This document shows, piece by piece, positions 5,648-14,491 of a DNA stretch of 34,272 nucleotides (positions within the stretch are counted from its first letter, which is position 1; the number at the start of each line of letters is the position of its first letter). The position numbers were made by a program, and so were the translations under genes. Where the stretch lies: NCBI GenBank assembly GCA_000752035.1, contig CCFE01000016.1:120729-155000 (forward strand), written 5' to 3'. The stretch is from Bacillus rubiinfantis. GTDB taxonomy: Bacteria > Bacillota > Bacilli > Bacillales > Cytobacillaceae. The notes beneath the pieces are model-generated. The model ran no database searches, was not told the origin of the DNA, and worked only from the letters and a program-made list of their open reading frames with translations.

Positions 5648-6748
5648 TCACACATTAAAACGGAAATGGATAACGTCACCGTCTTTTACTTCATACTCTT
5701 TTCCCTCTAAGCGGACCTTGCCGGCTTCCTTAGCAGCGTTATAGCTCCCCGCAGCAACTAAATCTTCAAATGAAACCGTCTCTGCACGAATAAAGCCACG
5801 TTCAAAATCAGAGTGAATAATCCCAGCACATTGTGGTGCTTTCATACCCTTTCTAAATGTCCAGGCACGAACCTCCTGCACCCCTGCGGTAAAGTAGGTA
5901 GCGAGGCCAAGCAGACTGTAAGCTGCACGAATTAATTGGTCCAAACCAGATTCTGCAATTCCCAATTCTTCAAGGAACATTTGCTTTTCTTCGCCTTCAA
6001 GTTCAGCAATTTCCTCTTCAATTTTGGCACAAATAACAATAACCTCAGCATTTTCCTTGGACGCGTATTCACGAACCTGCTGTACGTATTCATTTTCTGA
6101 TGAGTCTGCCACATCATCTTCACTGACATTAGCAACATAAAGGACAGGCTTAATTGTAAGTAAATGTAAATGTCTAACGATTTTTAGTTGTTCGTCAGAA
6201 AACTCAATAGACCGAGCCGGCTTTTCAGCTTCAAAGGCCTCACGAAGCATCGAGAGAACTTCAAATTCAGCCATCGAATCTTTATCCTTTTGCTTTGCCA
6301 TCTTCTCTACGCGATTAATCCGCTTCTCCACCGTTTCCATATCGGCTAAGATTAATTCTAAATTAATCGTTTCAATATCAGAAATCGGCTCAACTTTACC
6401 GGAGACATGGGTGATATTCTCATCGGCAAAGCAGCGGACCACTTGACAGATAGCGTCTACTTCACGAATATGAGAGAGAAATTTATTCCCCAAACCTTCT
6501 CCTTTGCTGGCACCTTTGACGATTCCTGCGATATCGGTAAATTCAAACGCGGTTGGTACCGTTTTTTTGGGCTGCACTAGCTCCGTTAATTTTTGCAGAC
6601 GATAGTCTGGAACCTCTACAATCCCAACGTTCGGATCGATGGTACAAAAAGGATAGTTTGCAGATTCTGCTCCAGCCTGAGTAATGGCATTAAATAAAGT
6701 CGACTTTCCTACGTTTGGCAGGCCGACAATCCCAGCTGTTAAAGCCAT
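5648..6748 (-). CDS. ychF: ribosome-associated ATPase YchF/Ola1
   Basis: A 366-aa OBG-family P-loop protein that, unlike most relatives, uses ATP; it associates with ribosomes. Walker A is GLPNVGKST (9-17), switch II lies in DIAGIVKGASKGEGLGN, and the usual NKxD is replaced by NVSE, the YchF signature explaining ATP preference. A coiled-coil middle (about 130-200) and a C-terminal TGS domain (about 280-366, ending VIHFRFNV) follow. It corresponds to B. subtilis yyaF in the same place, but the rpsF operon has its own promoter. The ATG follows GAGGAGTGAAC. Confidence 0.97.
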   Translation of the reverse strand: MALTAGIVGLPNVGKSTLFNAITQAGAESANYPFCTIDPNVGIVEVPDYRLQKLTELVQPKKTVPTAFEFTDIAGIVKGASKGEGLGNKFLSHIREVDAICQVVRCFADENITHVSGKVEPISDIETINLELILADMETVEKRINRVEKMAKQKDKDSMAEFEVLSMLREAFEAEKPARSIEFSDEQLKIVRHLHLLTIKPVLYVANVSEDDVADSSENEYVQQVREYASKENAEVIVICAKIEEEIAELEGEEKQMFLEELGIAESGLDQLIRAAYSLLGLATYFTAGVQEVRAWTFRKGMKAPQCAGIIHSDFERGFIRAETVSFEDLVAAGSYNAAKEAGKVRLEGKEYEVKDGDVIHFRFNV

Positions 6749-6820
6749 ATATGTTCACTCCTCAAATATATCTATTTTAAAGTAAATTTTTCCTGAATTA
6801 CGGACAAATTGCCTCTCACA

Positions 6821-6849
6821 ATTATAGGCATTTGCTTGCAAAAAAACAA
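6821..6849 (-). promoter_or_regulatory. candidate sigma-A promoter of ychF
   Basis: Leftward TTGTTT, 17 bases, then a perfect TATAAT. It lies about 73 bases before the ychF start. The -35 element is weak. Confidence 0.5.
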
Positions 6850-6937
6850 GAAAAGCTGCAGCAACCTTAAACTTTTAGTCTAGGATATTTTTTTAAAACA
6901 AAAAGGACAGTAATTTCTGCAATTTTCAACAAAATCC

Positions 6938-6965
6938 TCTACAACTCTAGTAAATATGGTAAAAT
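6938..6965 (+). promoter_or_regulatory. weak candidate promoter of the glucosaminidase gene
   Basis: TCTACA, 16 bases, TAAAAT, about 75 bases before the start codon. Both elements are imperfect. This is the best match I see in the 293-base divergent gap. Confidence 0.25.
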
Positions 6966-7041
6966 TTATTATAAAAGAATCACCAATTATGTCGTACTGA
7001 GGGATTTTTTAACATAATATAGATGAAATTGAGGGGGAGAC

Positions 7042-9597
7042 ATGGAAAATTCGACTATTTTACATCGTACATATAAAGAACCCCGAGTCAAGGGAAGTGT
7101 AATAAAAAAGGCAATTATCCCAACATTTGCACTGGCCGTATTATCAACAGTAGCCTTTCAGGAAACTATTCTAGCTGCAGAGCAAAAAACAACTCAATAT
7201 GTTCAGATTGATAATGGGACCTTAAATTTACGAAAAAGTGCGTCTTCATCTTCCGCTATTATCAGTTCTCTTAGGAACGGGACGGCTGTTTCTGTTTATG
7301 CTGAGTCTAACGGCTGGGCTAAGATAAATGTCAACGGAAAAGTCGGCTTTGTTAGTTCAGAATTTATCTCAAATAAACATATAGCAAACTCAGCAAATGC
7401 AGCGGGTTCCACCACAGCCATAACTAAATACGTTAACGTCGATAATGGGACCTTAAACCTAAGGAAAAGTGCCTCTGCCTCCTCTGACATTATTAGTTCT
7501 CTTAAGAACGGAACGGCCGTTTCTGTTTATGCTGAGTCTAATGGCTGGGCCAAGGTAAATGTCAATGGGAATGTCGGCTATGTTAGTACAAAATTTTTAA
7601 AGGCGAAAGACACTACAAGTTTCACTACACAAACAGTGGCAACTAGCACAACCAAATATGTTCAGGTGGAATCTGGCTCATTAAATATGCGCAACCGTGC
7701 CTCCCTTACTGGATCTATTATTATTAAACTAGCTAAAGGGACGGCTGTGAAAGTTTATTCGACTTCTGGCGGCTGGGCCAAAATTGAAGTATATGGGAAA
7801 ACAGGATATGTTAGTTCTGCGTTCTTAACCGATAAACAACAGAGTACTAGCAGTTCCCCTGCAACGATAAAGAAAACAACAAAATATGTTAATGTCAATT
7901 CTGGGTCGCGTCTAAATGTACGAAAAAAACCTTCAAGCAGTGCTGCTATTATGACCAAACTTACGAACGGTAAAAAAGTTGACGTCATCACAGAAGCAAA
8001 TGGTTGGGCCAAAATCCAAATTAATGGGCAGACGGGTTACGTTAGTTCTGCGTTTTTGGTTACAAAACAGGCAGACAAACAACCAGTTTCAGAAAAGCCG
8101 GCTAAAACGATTACAAAGTATGTTAATGTAAATCTTGGTTCAACCTTAAACATGCGAAAAACCGCTACTACTAAAGCTTCTGTTCTATTAAAGCTCTCTA
8201 GGGGTGTTCAAGTCAACGTTTACTCTGAGGCAAATGGATGGGCCAAAATTGAAGCCTACGGCAAAATAGGCTATGTTAGTTCTGCATTTTTGTCTGGCAC
8301 AAAACCAGCTCCTGGAACAACTGCTAGTAATTCAACAAAGCCTGTTACAAACCCAAATTCCGGGGACAAAGGACAAACTGGAGAGACAAATACAAATACA
8401 AATACAGGTTCACAGCCATCTACTGGCAATGACACCGAGCAAACAAAGCCGGGTACTATTGAAAAATATGTAAATGTTGTCTACGGATCAAGTTTAAATA
8501 TGCGTGCAGCATCTTCGACTAAAGCTGACATCGTCACAAAACTCGCACGTGGAACCATTGTTACTGTTATAGCCGAAGCAAATGGCTGGTCACAAGTAAC
8601 GGCAAATGGCAAAACTGGTTATGTCAGCACACAATTTTTATCCACATCAGCACCGTTTAATCCGAATACAACGGGAAGCAGTGTTGAAAAAAATTACGAG
8701 AGTTACAATCTTAGTTTAGCAGACATGACCAAAATTCAAATGGCTGCCAACCCGCAAACCGATAAAAAATATGATGCCTACATACGTGCCGATGCCTTAA
8801 CATTAACAGGAACTGATAGTGGCATTGTAAATGGCGCCGGTTGGAGAGTCAGAGGTGGTGCTGGCACAGAATATTGGAGCATTGGATCAGTAAACAATAA
8901 AGAAAAATTACAAATTCTTGCTAAAGTTAAAGGCAAGGATGGATATGACTGGTATAAAGTTACCTATAATAAAACTTGGGTAAACGCTAGTCCTGATGAT
9001 GTTGCTTATTATTTAAACCCTAAAAACTTCCTTAGTAATACGGCAGATTCGCTGCAATTTTTAAAGCTATCTGTAACTGCAAACATAAATGTAAATGAAG
9101 TAAATAATCGTGTCCTATCCGGAAAAGGTGTTTTACAAGGGTTGGCTTCTACGTTTATGAAGGCCGGAAGTACATACGGAATTAATGAAATGTATTTAAT
9201 CGCTCATGCACTATTAGAAACAAATAACGGTAAATCACAACTGGCAAATGGCGTACAGGTTAACGGAAAAACTGTTTATAATATGTATGGAATTGGCGCC
9301 TACGATGCAGATCCAGTTAATAGCGGCGCACAATTTGCTTATAATGCCGGCTGGCTTTCCCCGGAGACAGCTATTATTGGTGGTGCCAATTTTATCGCCA
9401 ATGGGTATATAAATGCCGGACAGGATACTCTTTATAAAATGCGCTGGAATCCAAAGACAGCGGCAACTGTCAAAAAGCCGACACATCAATATGCGTCAGA
9501 TATTGGCTGGGCGGCTAAACAAGTTTACCAGATGAATAATTTATATAGTTTAATAGATTCTTATAAGCTAGTATTAGATATACCACAATATCATTGA
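7042..9597 (+). CDS. secreted multi-SH3b N-acetylglucosaminidase (LytD-like autolysin)
   Basis: An 851-aa wall hydrolase. A long signal peptide (hydrophobic core about 24-40, cleavage near LAA-EQ at 45-47) precedes six bacterial SH3 wall-binding repeats starting at about residues 50, 127, 203, 279, 356 and 473. Each carries LN-R-(x)AS...NGWAK(I/V)...GY/FVS-xF. A Thr/Gly/Asn-rich linker separates repeats 5 and 6. A divergent SH3-like unit (about 590-650, WRVRGGAG to ASPDDVAYYLNP) leads to the GH73 glucosaminidase domain (about 680-830). Its HALLETNNGKS contains the likely catalytic Glu726. It should cleave GlcNAc-MurNAc bonds in peptidoglycan, acting in wall turnover or cell separation. Ribosome-binding site GAGGGGGAG lies 4 bases before ATG. 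It stands alone, with its own terminator. Confidence 0.92.
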   Translation: MENSTILHRTYKEPRVKGSVIKKAIIPTFALAVLSTVAFQETILAAEQKTTQYVQIDNGTLNLRKSASSSSAIISSLRNGTAVSVYAESNGWAKINVNGKVGFVSSEFISNKHIANSANAAGSTTAITKYVNVDNGTLNLRKSASASSDIISSLKNGTAVSVYAESNGWAKVNVNGNVGYVSTKFLKAKDTTSFTTQTVATSTTKYVQVESGSLNMRNRASLTGSIIIKLAKGTAVKVYSTSGGWAKIEVYGKTGYVSSAFLTDKQQSTSSSPATIKKTTKYVNVNSGSRLNVRKKPSSSAAIMTKLTNGKKVDVITEANGWAKIQINGQTGYVSSAFLVTKQADKQPVSEKPAKTITKYVNVNLGSTLNMRKTATTKASVLLKLSRGVQVNVYSEANGWAKIEAYGKIGYVSSAFLSGTKPAPGTTASNSTKPVTNPNSGDKGQTGETNTNTNTGSQPSTGNDTEQTKPGTIEKYVNVVYGSSLNMRAASSTKADIVTKLARGTIVTVIAEANGWSQVTANGKTGYVSTQFLSTSAPFNPNTTGSSVEKNYESYNLSLADMTKIQMAANPQTDKKYDAYIRADALTLTGTDSGIVNGAGWRVRGGAGTEYWSIGSVNNKEKLQILAKVKGKDGYDWYKVTYNKTWVNASPDDVAYYLNPKNFLSNTADSLQFLKLSVTANINVNEVNNRVLSGKGVLQGLASTFMKAGSTYGINEMYLIAHALLETNNGKSQLANGVQVNGKTVYNMYGIGAYDADPVNSGAQFAYNAGWLSPETAIIGGANFIANGYINAGQDTLYKMRWNPKTAATVKKPTHQYASDIGWAAKQVYQMNNLYSLIDSYKLVLDIPQYH

Positions 9598-9606
9598 ACA
9601 CATCTT

Positions 9607-9635
9607 ATCCCATAGATTAACTATGGGATTTTTTT
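9607..9635 (+). terminator. intrinsic terminator of the glucosaminidase gene
   Basis: ATCCCATAG (9607-9615) and CTATGGGAT (9621-9629), a perfect 9-bp stem with a 5-base loop, followed by a T run. It begins 10 bases after the stop. Confidence 0.92.
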
Positions 9636-9710
9636 CAAATAAGATAGCATAGTATTTTTGGATAAATTGTATTATCCTTAGTTAAAAGTTTTTGATACGA
9701 GGGTGGGAAG

Positions 9711-11717
9711 ATGCAAAAAACAGGCAAATCAGCTTGTCCGTTAAATTGCTGGGACAGCTGTGGTTTTCATGTGACAATTGAGAATGACAAAATCATTAAA
9801 ATAGATGGTGATCCTGATCATCCAATTACCAAAGGGAAAATCTGTGGCCGCGGCAGGATGCTTGAGGCTAGAACGAATTCTTCGGAACGACTTCTGTATC
9901 CGTTAAAAAAGGTAAACGGTCAATTTCAGCAAATATCATGGGACCAGGCACTCAATGAAATTGCCGTCAAGCTGGACAACATCAAAGAAAGCTATGGAAC
10001 TACAGCTGTGTTGCACAGCCATGATTATGCCAATAATGGGATATTGAAGAATCTTGATCAGCGCTTCTTTAATTGCTATGGCGGAGTCACCGAGCTTTAT
10101 GGCTCACTTTGCTGGGGAGCTGGAATTGAGGCGCAAAAATGGGACTTCGGCAATGCCCTAAGCCATGAACCTGAGGATATTTACAATAGTAAAAATATTG
10201 TAATCTGGGGCCGCAATGTTGCCCGCACCAATATGCACTTTTATGAAAAGCTGCTTGAGGTTAAAAAGCGAGGCGCAAAACTTTTTGTGATTGATCCGTT
10301 AGCTAATGCTACAGCCAAAATTGCTAACGAGCATATCACGATTAAACCAGGGATGGACGGCTTATTGGCAGCTGGCATCATCAAGGAGATTCTTCGCCTC
10401 GGCCTTGAAGACCGCCATTTCCTTGAACATTTCACCTATGGCTTTGGCGACTTAAAAAAACTGCTTAATGAAGTTTCACTTACAAAATTAAGCGAAATGA
10501 CGGAAGTCCCTGCTGCGACAATTACACGATTAGCCGAAGTGTTTACTGATAAACCTACAGCCATTTACATGGGACTAGGCTTGCAAAGATATAAAAACGG
10601 CGGCAATACGATTCGCCTCATTGATGCGCTAGCTGCTGTCAGCGGCAACGTCGGCATCGCCGGCGGTGGTGCGAATTATGCCAATATTCAAGTCGGACAA
10701 AGCTTTGCCTTTGCTGAGTTGATCCTGCCAAACCGCAGACAGCAGCATCGCCAATTCTCGATCATGAAGCAAGCAGAAGAAGTGTTAGCAGCCACTGACC
10801 CTGAAATCAAGATGATTATCGTCACCTGTGGCAACCCGTTAACACAGATCCCTGATTCCACCGTTGTTGAAAAGGCATTTACATCTGTTGAAACCTTAGT
10901 TGTAATCGAGCAGTTTATGACTGACACAGCCAAGCTAGCACATTATGTATTGCCAACAACGACGGCATTTGAAGAGGAAGATTTCTACTATTCCTCGATG
11001 TATCATCATTATGTTAACTATGGACCACAGCTTATTCAAGACACACCTGGTGAAGTGAAGTCGGAGGTATGGATTTGGACGGAATTAGCTAAAATGCTAG
11101 GATTTGGCGATGAATTTGCTTATACAAGAGAAGAATGGCTTAACATAACGCTCAAACCGCTGGTGGCAAAGGGGATCACATTAGAAAAACTCAAAAAAAC
11201 AGGAACATTGGAGCTTCCTGTGGCGAAAATTCCTTGGTATGACAAGAGGTTCGCCACCCCATCAGGTAAGTTTGAATTCACATCTCAATTAGGCGAAGAA
11301 AAGCTGGGGAGCGGCTTATTAACTCTGTCAGTCCCAGCGGAATCGAAATGGACTGACCCATTACGCGCTGAGAAGTACCCATACAACTTGCTGACCATTC
11401 ACCCGTTACGCTCCAATCACTCGCAAAACTATCATCTTTTAGGCGGCAAGGTAAACCTTAAGGTTGAAGTTGCACGAAATATTGCTGCAGAATTAAGCTT
11501 GGAAAATGGCGATGTAGTCAGAGTTTGGAATGACCGCGGAGAAGTTAAAGGCATTGTTTCCATCCTTACAGGTGCCCATCCAAACACGATTAATATTGAT
11601 GAAGGGATTTGGCGCAAGTTTGGTGGACCTGTTAACACCCTCACTTCCAGCCGCCCATCCGACAATGGCTTGGGCAGCACTCTATATGACTGCCTCGTTA
11701 ACATCGAAAAAATATAA
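9711..11717 (+). CDS. yyaE: molybdopterin oxidoreductase, YyaE-like
   Basis: A 668-aa member of the DMSO-reductase/formate-dehydrogenase superfamily. The N-terminal Cys set C9-x3-C13-x3-C17-x27-C45 should hold a 4Fe-4S cluster. The molybdopterin fold follows, with MYMGLGLQR-like and VTCGNPLTQIPD segments, and the C-terminal cofactor-binding domain (about 550-668) contains LLTIHPLRSNHSQNYH. Cys134 in GSLCWGAG lies where the Mo ligand is expected and may be that ligand. No twin-Arg signal is present, so it is cytoplasmic. B. subtilis yyaE occupies the same region, is similar in length and has no assigned substrate. No electron-transfer or membrane subunit is encoded beside it. ATG follows GAGGGTGGG. 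Substrate unknown. Confidence 0.88.
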   Translation: MQKTGKSACPLNCWDSCGFHVTIENDKIIKIDGDPDHPITKGKICGRGRMLEARTNSSERLLYPLKKVNGQFQQISWDQALNEIAVKLDNIKESYGTTAVLHSHDYANNGILKNLDQRFFNCYGGVTELYGSLCWGAGIEAQKWDFGNALSHEPEDIYNSKNIVIWGRNVARTNMHFYEKLLEVKKRGAKLFVIDPLANATAKIANEHITIKPGMDGLLAAGIIKEILRLGLEDRHFLEHFTYGFGDLKKLLNEVSLTKLSEMTEVPAATITRLAEVFTDKPTAIYMGLGLQRYKNGGNTIRLIDALAAVSGNVGIAGGGANYANIQVGQSFAFAELILPNRRQQHRQFSIMKQAEEVLAATDPEIKMIIVTCGNPLTQIPDSTVVEKAFTSVETLVVIEQFMTDTAKLAHYVLPTTTAFEEEDFYYSSMYHHYVNYGPQLIQDTPGEVKSEVWIWTELAKMLGFGDEFAYTREEWLNITLKPLVAKGITLEKLKKTGTLELPVAKIPWYDKRFATPSGKFEFTSQLGEEKLGSGLLTLSVPAESKWTDPLRAEKYPYNLLTIHPLRSNHSQNYHLLGGKVNLKVEVARNIAAELSLENGDVVRVWNDRGEVKGIVSILTGAHPNTINIDEGIWRKFGGPVNTLTSSRPSDNGLGSTLYDCLVNIEKI

Positions 11718-11728
11718 CCCGATATCGA

Positions 11729-11763
11729 CGCTTAGAAACATAATCATCTCTAAGCGTTTTTTT
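11729..11763 (+). terminator. intrinsic terminator of yyaE
   Basis: CGCTTAGA (11729-11736) and TCTAAGCG (11749-11756) with a 12-base loop, followed by seven Ts. A separate convergent terminator follows at 11771. Confidence 0.9.
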
Positions 11764-11770
11764 ACACCCC

Positions 11771-11806
11771 AAAAAAGAAGCATGAAGTTTTTATTCTTCA
11801 TGCTTC
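11771..11806 (-). terminator. intrinsic terminator of the DUF951 gene, spanning its stop codon
   Basis: GAAGCATGAAG (11777-11787) and CTTCATGCTTC (11796-11806) form a perfect 11-bp stem with an 8-base loop, followed leftward by six Ts. The upstream arm encodes the last residues (KHEE) and the stop TAA lies in the loop. Confidence 0.92.
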
Positions 11807-11988
11807 ACTAAAATTTTCTTCATTTTCCGGGAAAATTCTCTGCGCGGGATTAGCACGCTGTGGCCGCATCCTTCACATTTAATCCGGATGTCCATTCCCA
11901 TGCGGATGATTCTCCAGCGATTGGTACCACATGGATGCTGCTTTTTCATTTCCACTACATCATTTAAACCAAATGCCTTTTCTTCCAT
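11791..11988 (-). CDS. DUF951 family small protein
   Basis: A 65-aa basic protein of unknown function, conserved beside the origin in Bacillaceae (YyzM-like). Cysteines C20, C38 and C41 (HPCGTNRW, then IKCEGCGHSV) with a nearby His suggest a small zinc-binding or nucleic-acid-binding fold, and the tail is strongly basic (RREFSRKMKKILVKHEE). ATG 11988 is chosen because AAAGGAG lies eight bases before it; an in-frame GTG at 11994 is too close to that site. It lies 53 bases after the MscS gene and may be co-transcribed with it. Confidence 0.88.
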   Translation of the reverse strand: MEEKAFGLNDVVEMKKQHPCGTNRWRIIRMGMDIRIKCEGCGHSVLIPRREFSRKMKKILVKHEE

Positions 11989-12041
11989 GTTCACTTCTCC
12001 TTTCTATTATGTAGCTTAAACAGCCGTCCTTATTAGTTTCT

Positions 12042-12899
12042 CTACTTTTCAGGGTACATCACAAACTTCGGAGCAGGAACCTTAATTCCATTCTCATCTA
12101 AAATTACTTTAATATCCTTGCGAATCATCCGGGCAACGGCAGCATGCTGCATTGGCAATGTCTCGGCAATAATCCTTAACACTACCTCGGTTGGACCCAT
12201 CGTTTGAATCCCCAGCAACTGAGGAGGTGCTACCAATTCCTCATATTCCGTCGTCATCGTTGAAAGAGCATCCTCAATCACAGTTTGTGCTTTTTCAACA
12301 TCTTCACCATATGAAATCGCAATATCAATAATAGCAATGCTGTTATTGATTGAAAAATTCGTTGCCTGTGTGATACTGCCATTCGGTAAAATATGCACTT
12401 CCCCTGTCCAACTTTTGATTCTTGTTGTCCTCAATCCTATCGCTTCAACATTTCCTTCAAATTCTCCGACCCGAATATGGTCGCCAACTGAAAACTGATC
12501 CTCAAAAATGATAAAAAAGCCGGAAATAATATCCTTCACCAAACTTTGTGCCCCAAAACCGACAGCTAGACCGACAACTCCTGCACCAGCAATCAGCGCC
12601 CTAACCTCAATTCCCAAAATGGAGAGGACCATCATAGACGCAATAAAGTACACCACATACGTAAGCGTATTATCCAATAGCTTTGCTAGCGTTTCTTCTC
12701 TACGTTCCGATGTACTTAACGGCGATAGATTTCTTAATTTAAAAATATTATGAATCGCCACTTTCCCGAGGCGAATGACAATTTTGGCAATCGCCATAAT
12801 AATGATAATTTTTATTAATCCTTCTCCAAGTTGTAACCATGTATCTTCATTTTCAAACTTTGCTAACAGTTTTTGCATTCCTTTTTCCGTGAAACTCAT
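12042..12899 (-). CDS. small-conductance mechanosensitive channel, MscS family
   Basis: A 285-aa tension-gated channel that releases solutes on osmotic downshock. An N-terminal cytoplasmic segment is followed by spans at about 24-42 and 70-90 and the Gly/Ala-rich pore helix (GAGVVGLAVGFGAQSLVKD, about 103-121). Next come the beta domain (GDHIRVGEFEGNVEAIGLRTTRI) and the alpha/beta vestibule ending VPAPKFVMYPEK. Length and layout match short MscS channels of Bacillus such as YkuT/YhdY; I cannot say which paralogue. AAGGTGG precedes the ATG. It is divergent from yyaC. Confidence 0.93.
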   Translation of the reverse strand: MSFTEKGMQKLLAKFENEDTWLQLGEGLIKIIIIMAIAKIVIRLGKVAIHNIFKLRNLSPLSTSERREETLAKLLDNTLTYVVYFIASMMVLSILGIEVRALIAGAGVVGLAVGFGAQSLVKDIISGFFIIFEDQFSVGDHIRVGEFEGNVEAIGLRTTRIKSWTGEVHILPNGSITQATNFSINNSIAIIDIAISYGEDVEKAQTVIEDALSTMTTEYEELVAPPQLLGIQTMGPTEVVLRIIAETLPMQHAAVARMIRKDIKVILDENGIKVPAPKFVMYPEK

Positions 12900-13006
12900 A
12901 TATAACCACCTTCTAATAAAGTGAAACTTTCAATCCCTATTATTTTATCAATTTTTTTCTAGAGAGAATAGTCAAGACACTATATTTTGATTTTCTTTAT
13001 CGTTCA

Positions 13007-13037
13007 TGTATAGAAATTCGAAATTTTCCGTATAATG
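13007..13037 (+). promoter_or_regulatory. candidate forespore promoter of yyaC
   Basis: TGTATA (13007-13012), 16 bases, CGTATAATG (13029-13037). The -35 fits forespore sigma-F/sigma-G promoters better than sigma-A, while TATAAT within the second element also looks vegetative. It lies about 40 bases before the yyaC start. Assignment is inference. Confidence 0.4.
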
Positions 13038-13075
13038 TTAAAACAACGAACTCGAAGTTGTTAAGGGGTGACTGA

Positions 13076-13690
13076 ATGAATCTTAAAGCACGCATTTTCG
13101 AACGCAGGACGAAGGCACACATCACACATGATGATTCCTATGCAGTAGAAAATATTGCTTCTGAGCTGCTAGCATTTATGCCAACCATTGTAAGCCGACC
13201 CATTGTCTTCGTCTGTATTGGAACGGATCGTTCTACAGGGGATTCACTAGGACCGCTGATTGGCACATTACTAACTGAGAAAAGGCTGCAATCGTTTCAT
13301 GTATATGGAACTCTTGAAGAACCTATTCATGCCGTAAATTTAACAGAAAGACTAAAGGAAATTCAGGAAACACACACTAACCCATTTGTAATTGGAATTG
13401 ATGCCTGCCTAGGCAGAATAAAAAATGTTGGTGTCATTCAAATCGGTCATGGACCAGTTAAACCCGGTGCTGGTGTAAATAAGGAGCTGCCAGCTGTTGG
13501 CGACATACATATTACCGGAATCGTCAATATCAGTGGCTTTATGGAGTTTTTTGTATTACAGAATACACGTTTGCATTTGGTCATGAAAATGGCTAAGACC
13601 ATTGCTGATGGCATTTATCTTGCCTCACTTCTCTACCAAAAGACAACAATAGAGGAAAAAACGGCTGATGTAGAAAGGGAACTCCATTAA
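13076..13690 (+). CDS. yyaC: spore protein YyaC, germination-protease-like
   Basis: A 204-aa protein of the YyaC family, related to the germination protease Gpr and conserved in spore formers near spo0J. The core VFVCIGTDRSTGDSLGPLIG (about 44-63) carries the Asp residues typical of the Gpr/hydrogenase-maturation peptidase fold. A second conserved block is FVIGIDACLG, and KPGAGVNKELPAVGDIHITG holds the Gly/Pro-rich loop. Whether it is an active protease is not known to me. AAGGGGTGA lies a few bases before ATG. It is plus strand between two minus-strand membrane-protein genes, so it is transcribed alone. Confidence 0.92.
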   Translation: MNLKARIFERRTKAHITHDDSYAVENIASELLAFMPTIVSRPIVFVCIGTDRSTGDSLGPLIGTLLTEKRLQSFHVYGTLEEPIHAVNLTERLKEIQETHTNPFVIGIDACLGRIKNVGVIQIGHGPVKPGAGVNKELPAVGDIHITGIVNISGFMEFFVLQNTRLHLVMKMAKTIADGIYLASLLYQKTTIEEKTADVERELH

Positions 13691-13718
13691 TGTTTAAAAG
13701 GAGTTCCCTTTATTTATT
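13674..13718 (+). terminator. intrinsic terminator of yyaC, enclosing its stop codon
   Basis: AAAGGGAACTCC (13674-13685) and GGAGTTCCCTTT (13700-13711) form a perfect 12-bp stem. The stop TAA (13688-13690) is in the 14-base loop. ATTTATT follows, a moderate U-tract. Confidence 0.82.
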
Positions 13719-14422
13719 CAGTTAATATAATACATGAGCGTAACAATGATCCCAACGACAATAATCCCTGGCAAAAGATTGGCCACCTTTACTTTTGTCA
13801 AACCAATCAGGTTGAGGCCAATAGCAAATATCATAATACCGCCAGTTGCCGTCATCTCGATAATAAATTGATTCATTAATACTTTTGGCACTATTTGATT
13901 AATTTGTGTTGCAAATAACGCAATCGTGCCTTCATATAAGATTACCGGTACAGCTGAAAAAATAACCCCAATTCCAAGTGTAGTAGAGAGAATTAAGGCG
14001 GTAAAGCCATCTATTATCGACTTCGTGTATAACACATCATGATCACCACGAATCCCGCTGTCAAGTGCACCAATAATTGCCATCGCTCCAATGACAAAAA
14101 TTAATGTGGCGGTTACAAAACCCTCTGAGATGCTTCCTTTACCATTAGAGCCTACCTTACTTTCCAGCCATTTTCCCACGTCATTTAATTTATCTTCTAG
14201 TTTCAATAATTCACCGATTACAGCGCCAACTACAAGACTGATGATGACAATTAAGAAGTTATCACTTTTGAGTCCCATCTGTAGTCCTAGCACCATCACA
14301 GATAAACCAATTCCATACATAACGGTTGTTTTCATTTGTTCCGGGATACGGTTTAACAGTCTTCCTAAGATGGTACCGACAATGATCAATAATCCATTCA
14401 CAAGTGTGCCTAGTAAAAACAT
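13718..14422 (-). CDS. DUF554 family membrane protein
   Basis: A 234-aa polytopic protein (about seven spans) of the DUF554 family (YdfK/YqgA-like), function unknown, possibly a transporter. Typical features are MFLLGTLVNGLLIIVGTILGR at the start, a conserved MYGIGLSVMVLGLQMG segment, a cytoplasmic loop at about 70-95 (GELLKLEDKLNDVGKWLESK) and GALDSGIRGDHDVLYTKS. AAGGGGAATCAAC precedes ATG. It lies downstream of spo0J on the same strand, but the spo0J terminator (14461-14491) is between it and spo0J's stop, upstream of its own start. Confidence 0.9.
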   Translation of the reverse strand: MFLLGTLVNGLLIIVGTILGRLLNRIPEQMKTTVMYGIGLSVMVLGLQMGLKSDNFLIVIISLVVGAVIGELLKLEDKLNDVGKWLESKVGSNGKGSISEGFVTATLIFVIGAMAIIGALDSGIRGDHDVLYTKSIIDGFTALILSTTLGIGVIFSAVPVILYEGTIALFATQINQIVPKVLMNQFIIEMTATGGIMIFAIGLNLIGLTKVKVANLLPGIIVVGIIVTLMYYIN

Positions 14423-14460
14423 GTTGATTCCCCTTATTATACAGTTATAACCCCTGATTA

Positions 14461-14491
14461 ATTAAAAATAGCCATCAGGTAAGATGGCTAT
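14461..14491 (-). terminator. intrinsic terminator of spo0J, containing its stop codon
   Basis: ATAGCCATC (14468-14476) and GATGGCTAT (14483-14491), a 9-bp stem with a 6-base loop, followed leftward by TTTTTAAT. The stop TAG (14490-14488) is part of the first arm. Confidence 0.9.

Noticed and set aside
11530..11811. 93-codon plus-strand frame at the end of yyaE
   Set aside because: It overlaps yyaE in another frame and continues through two terminators.
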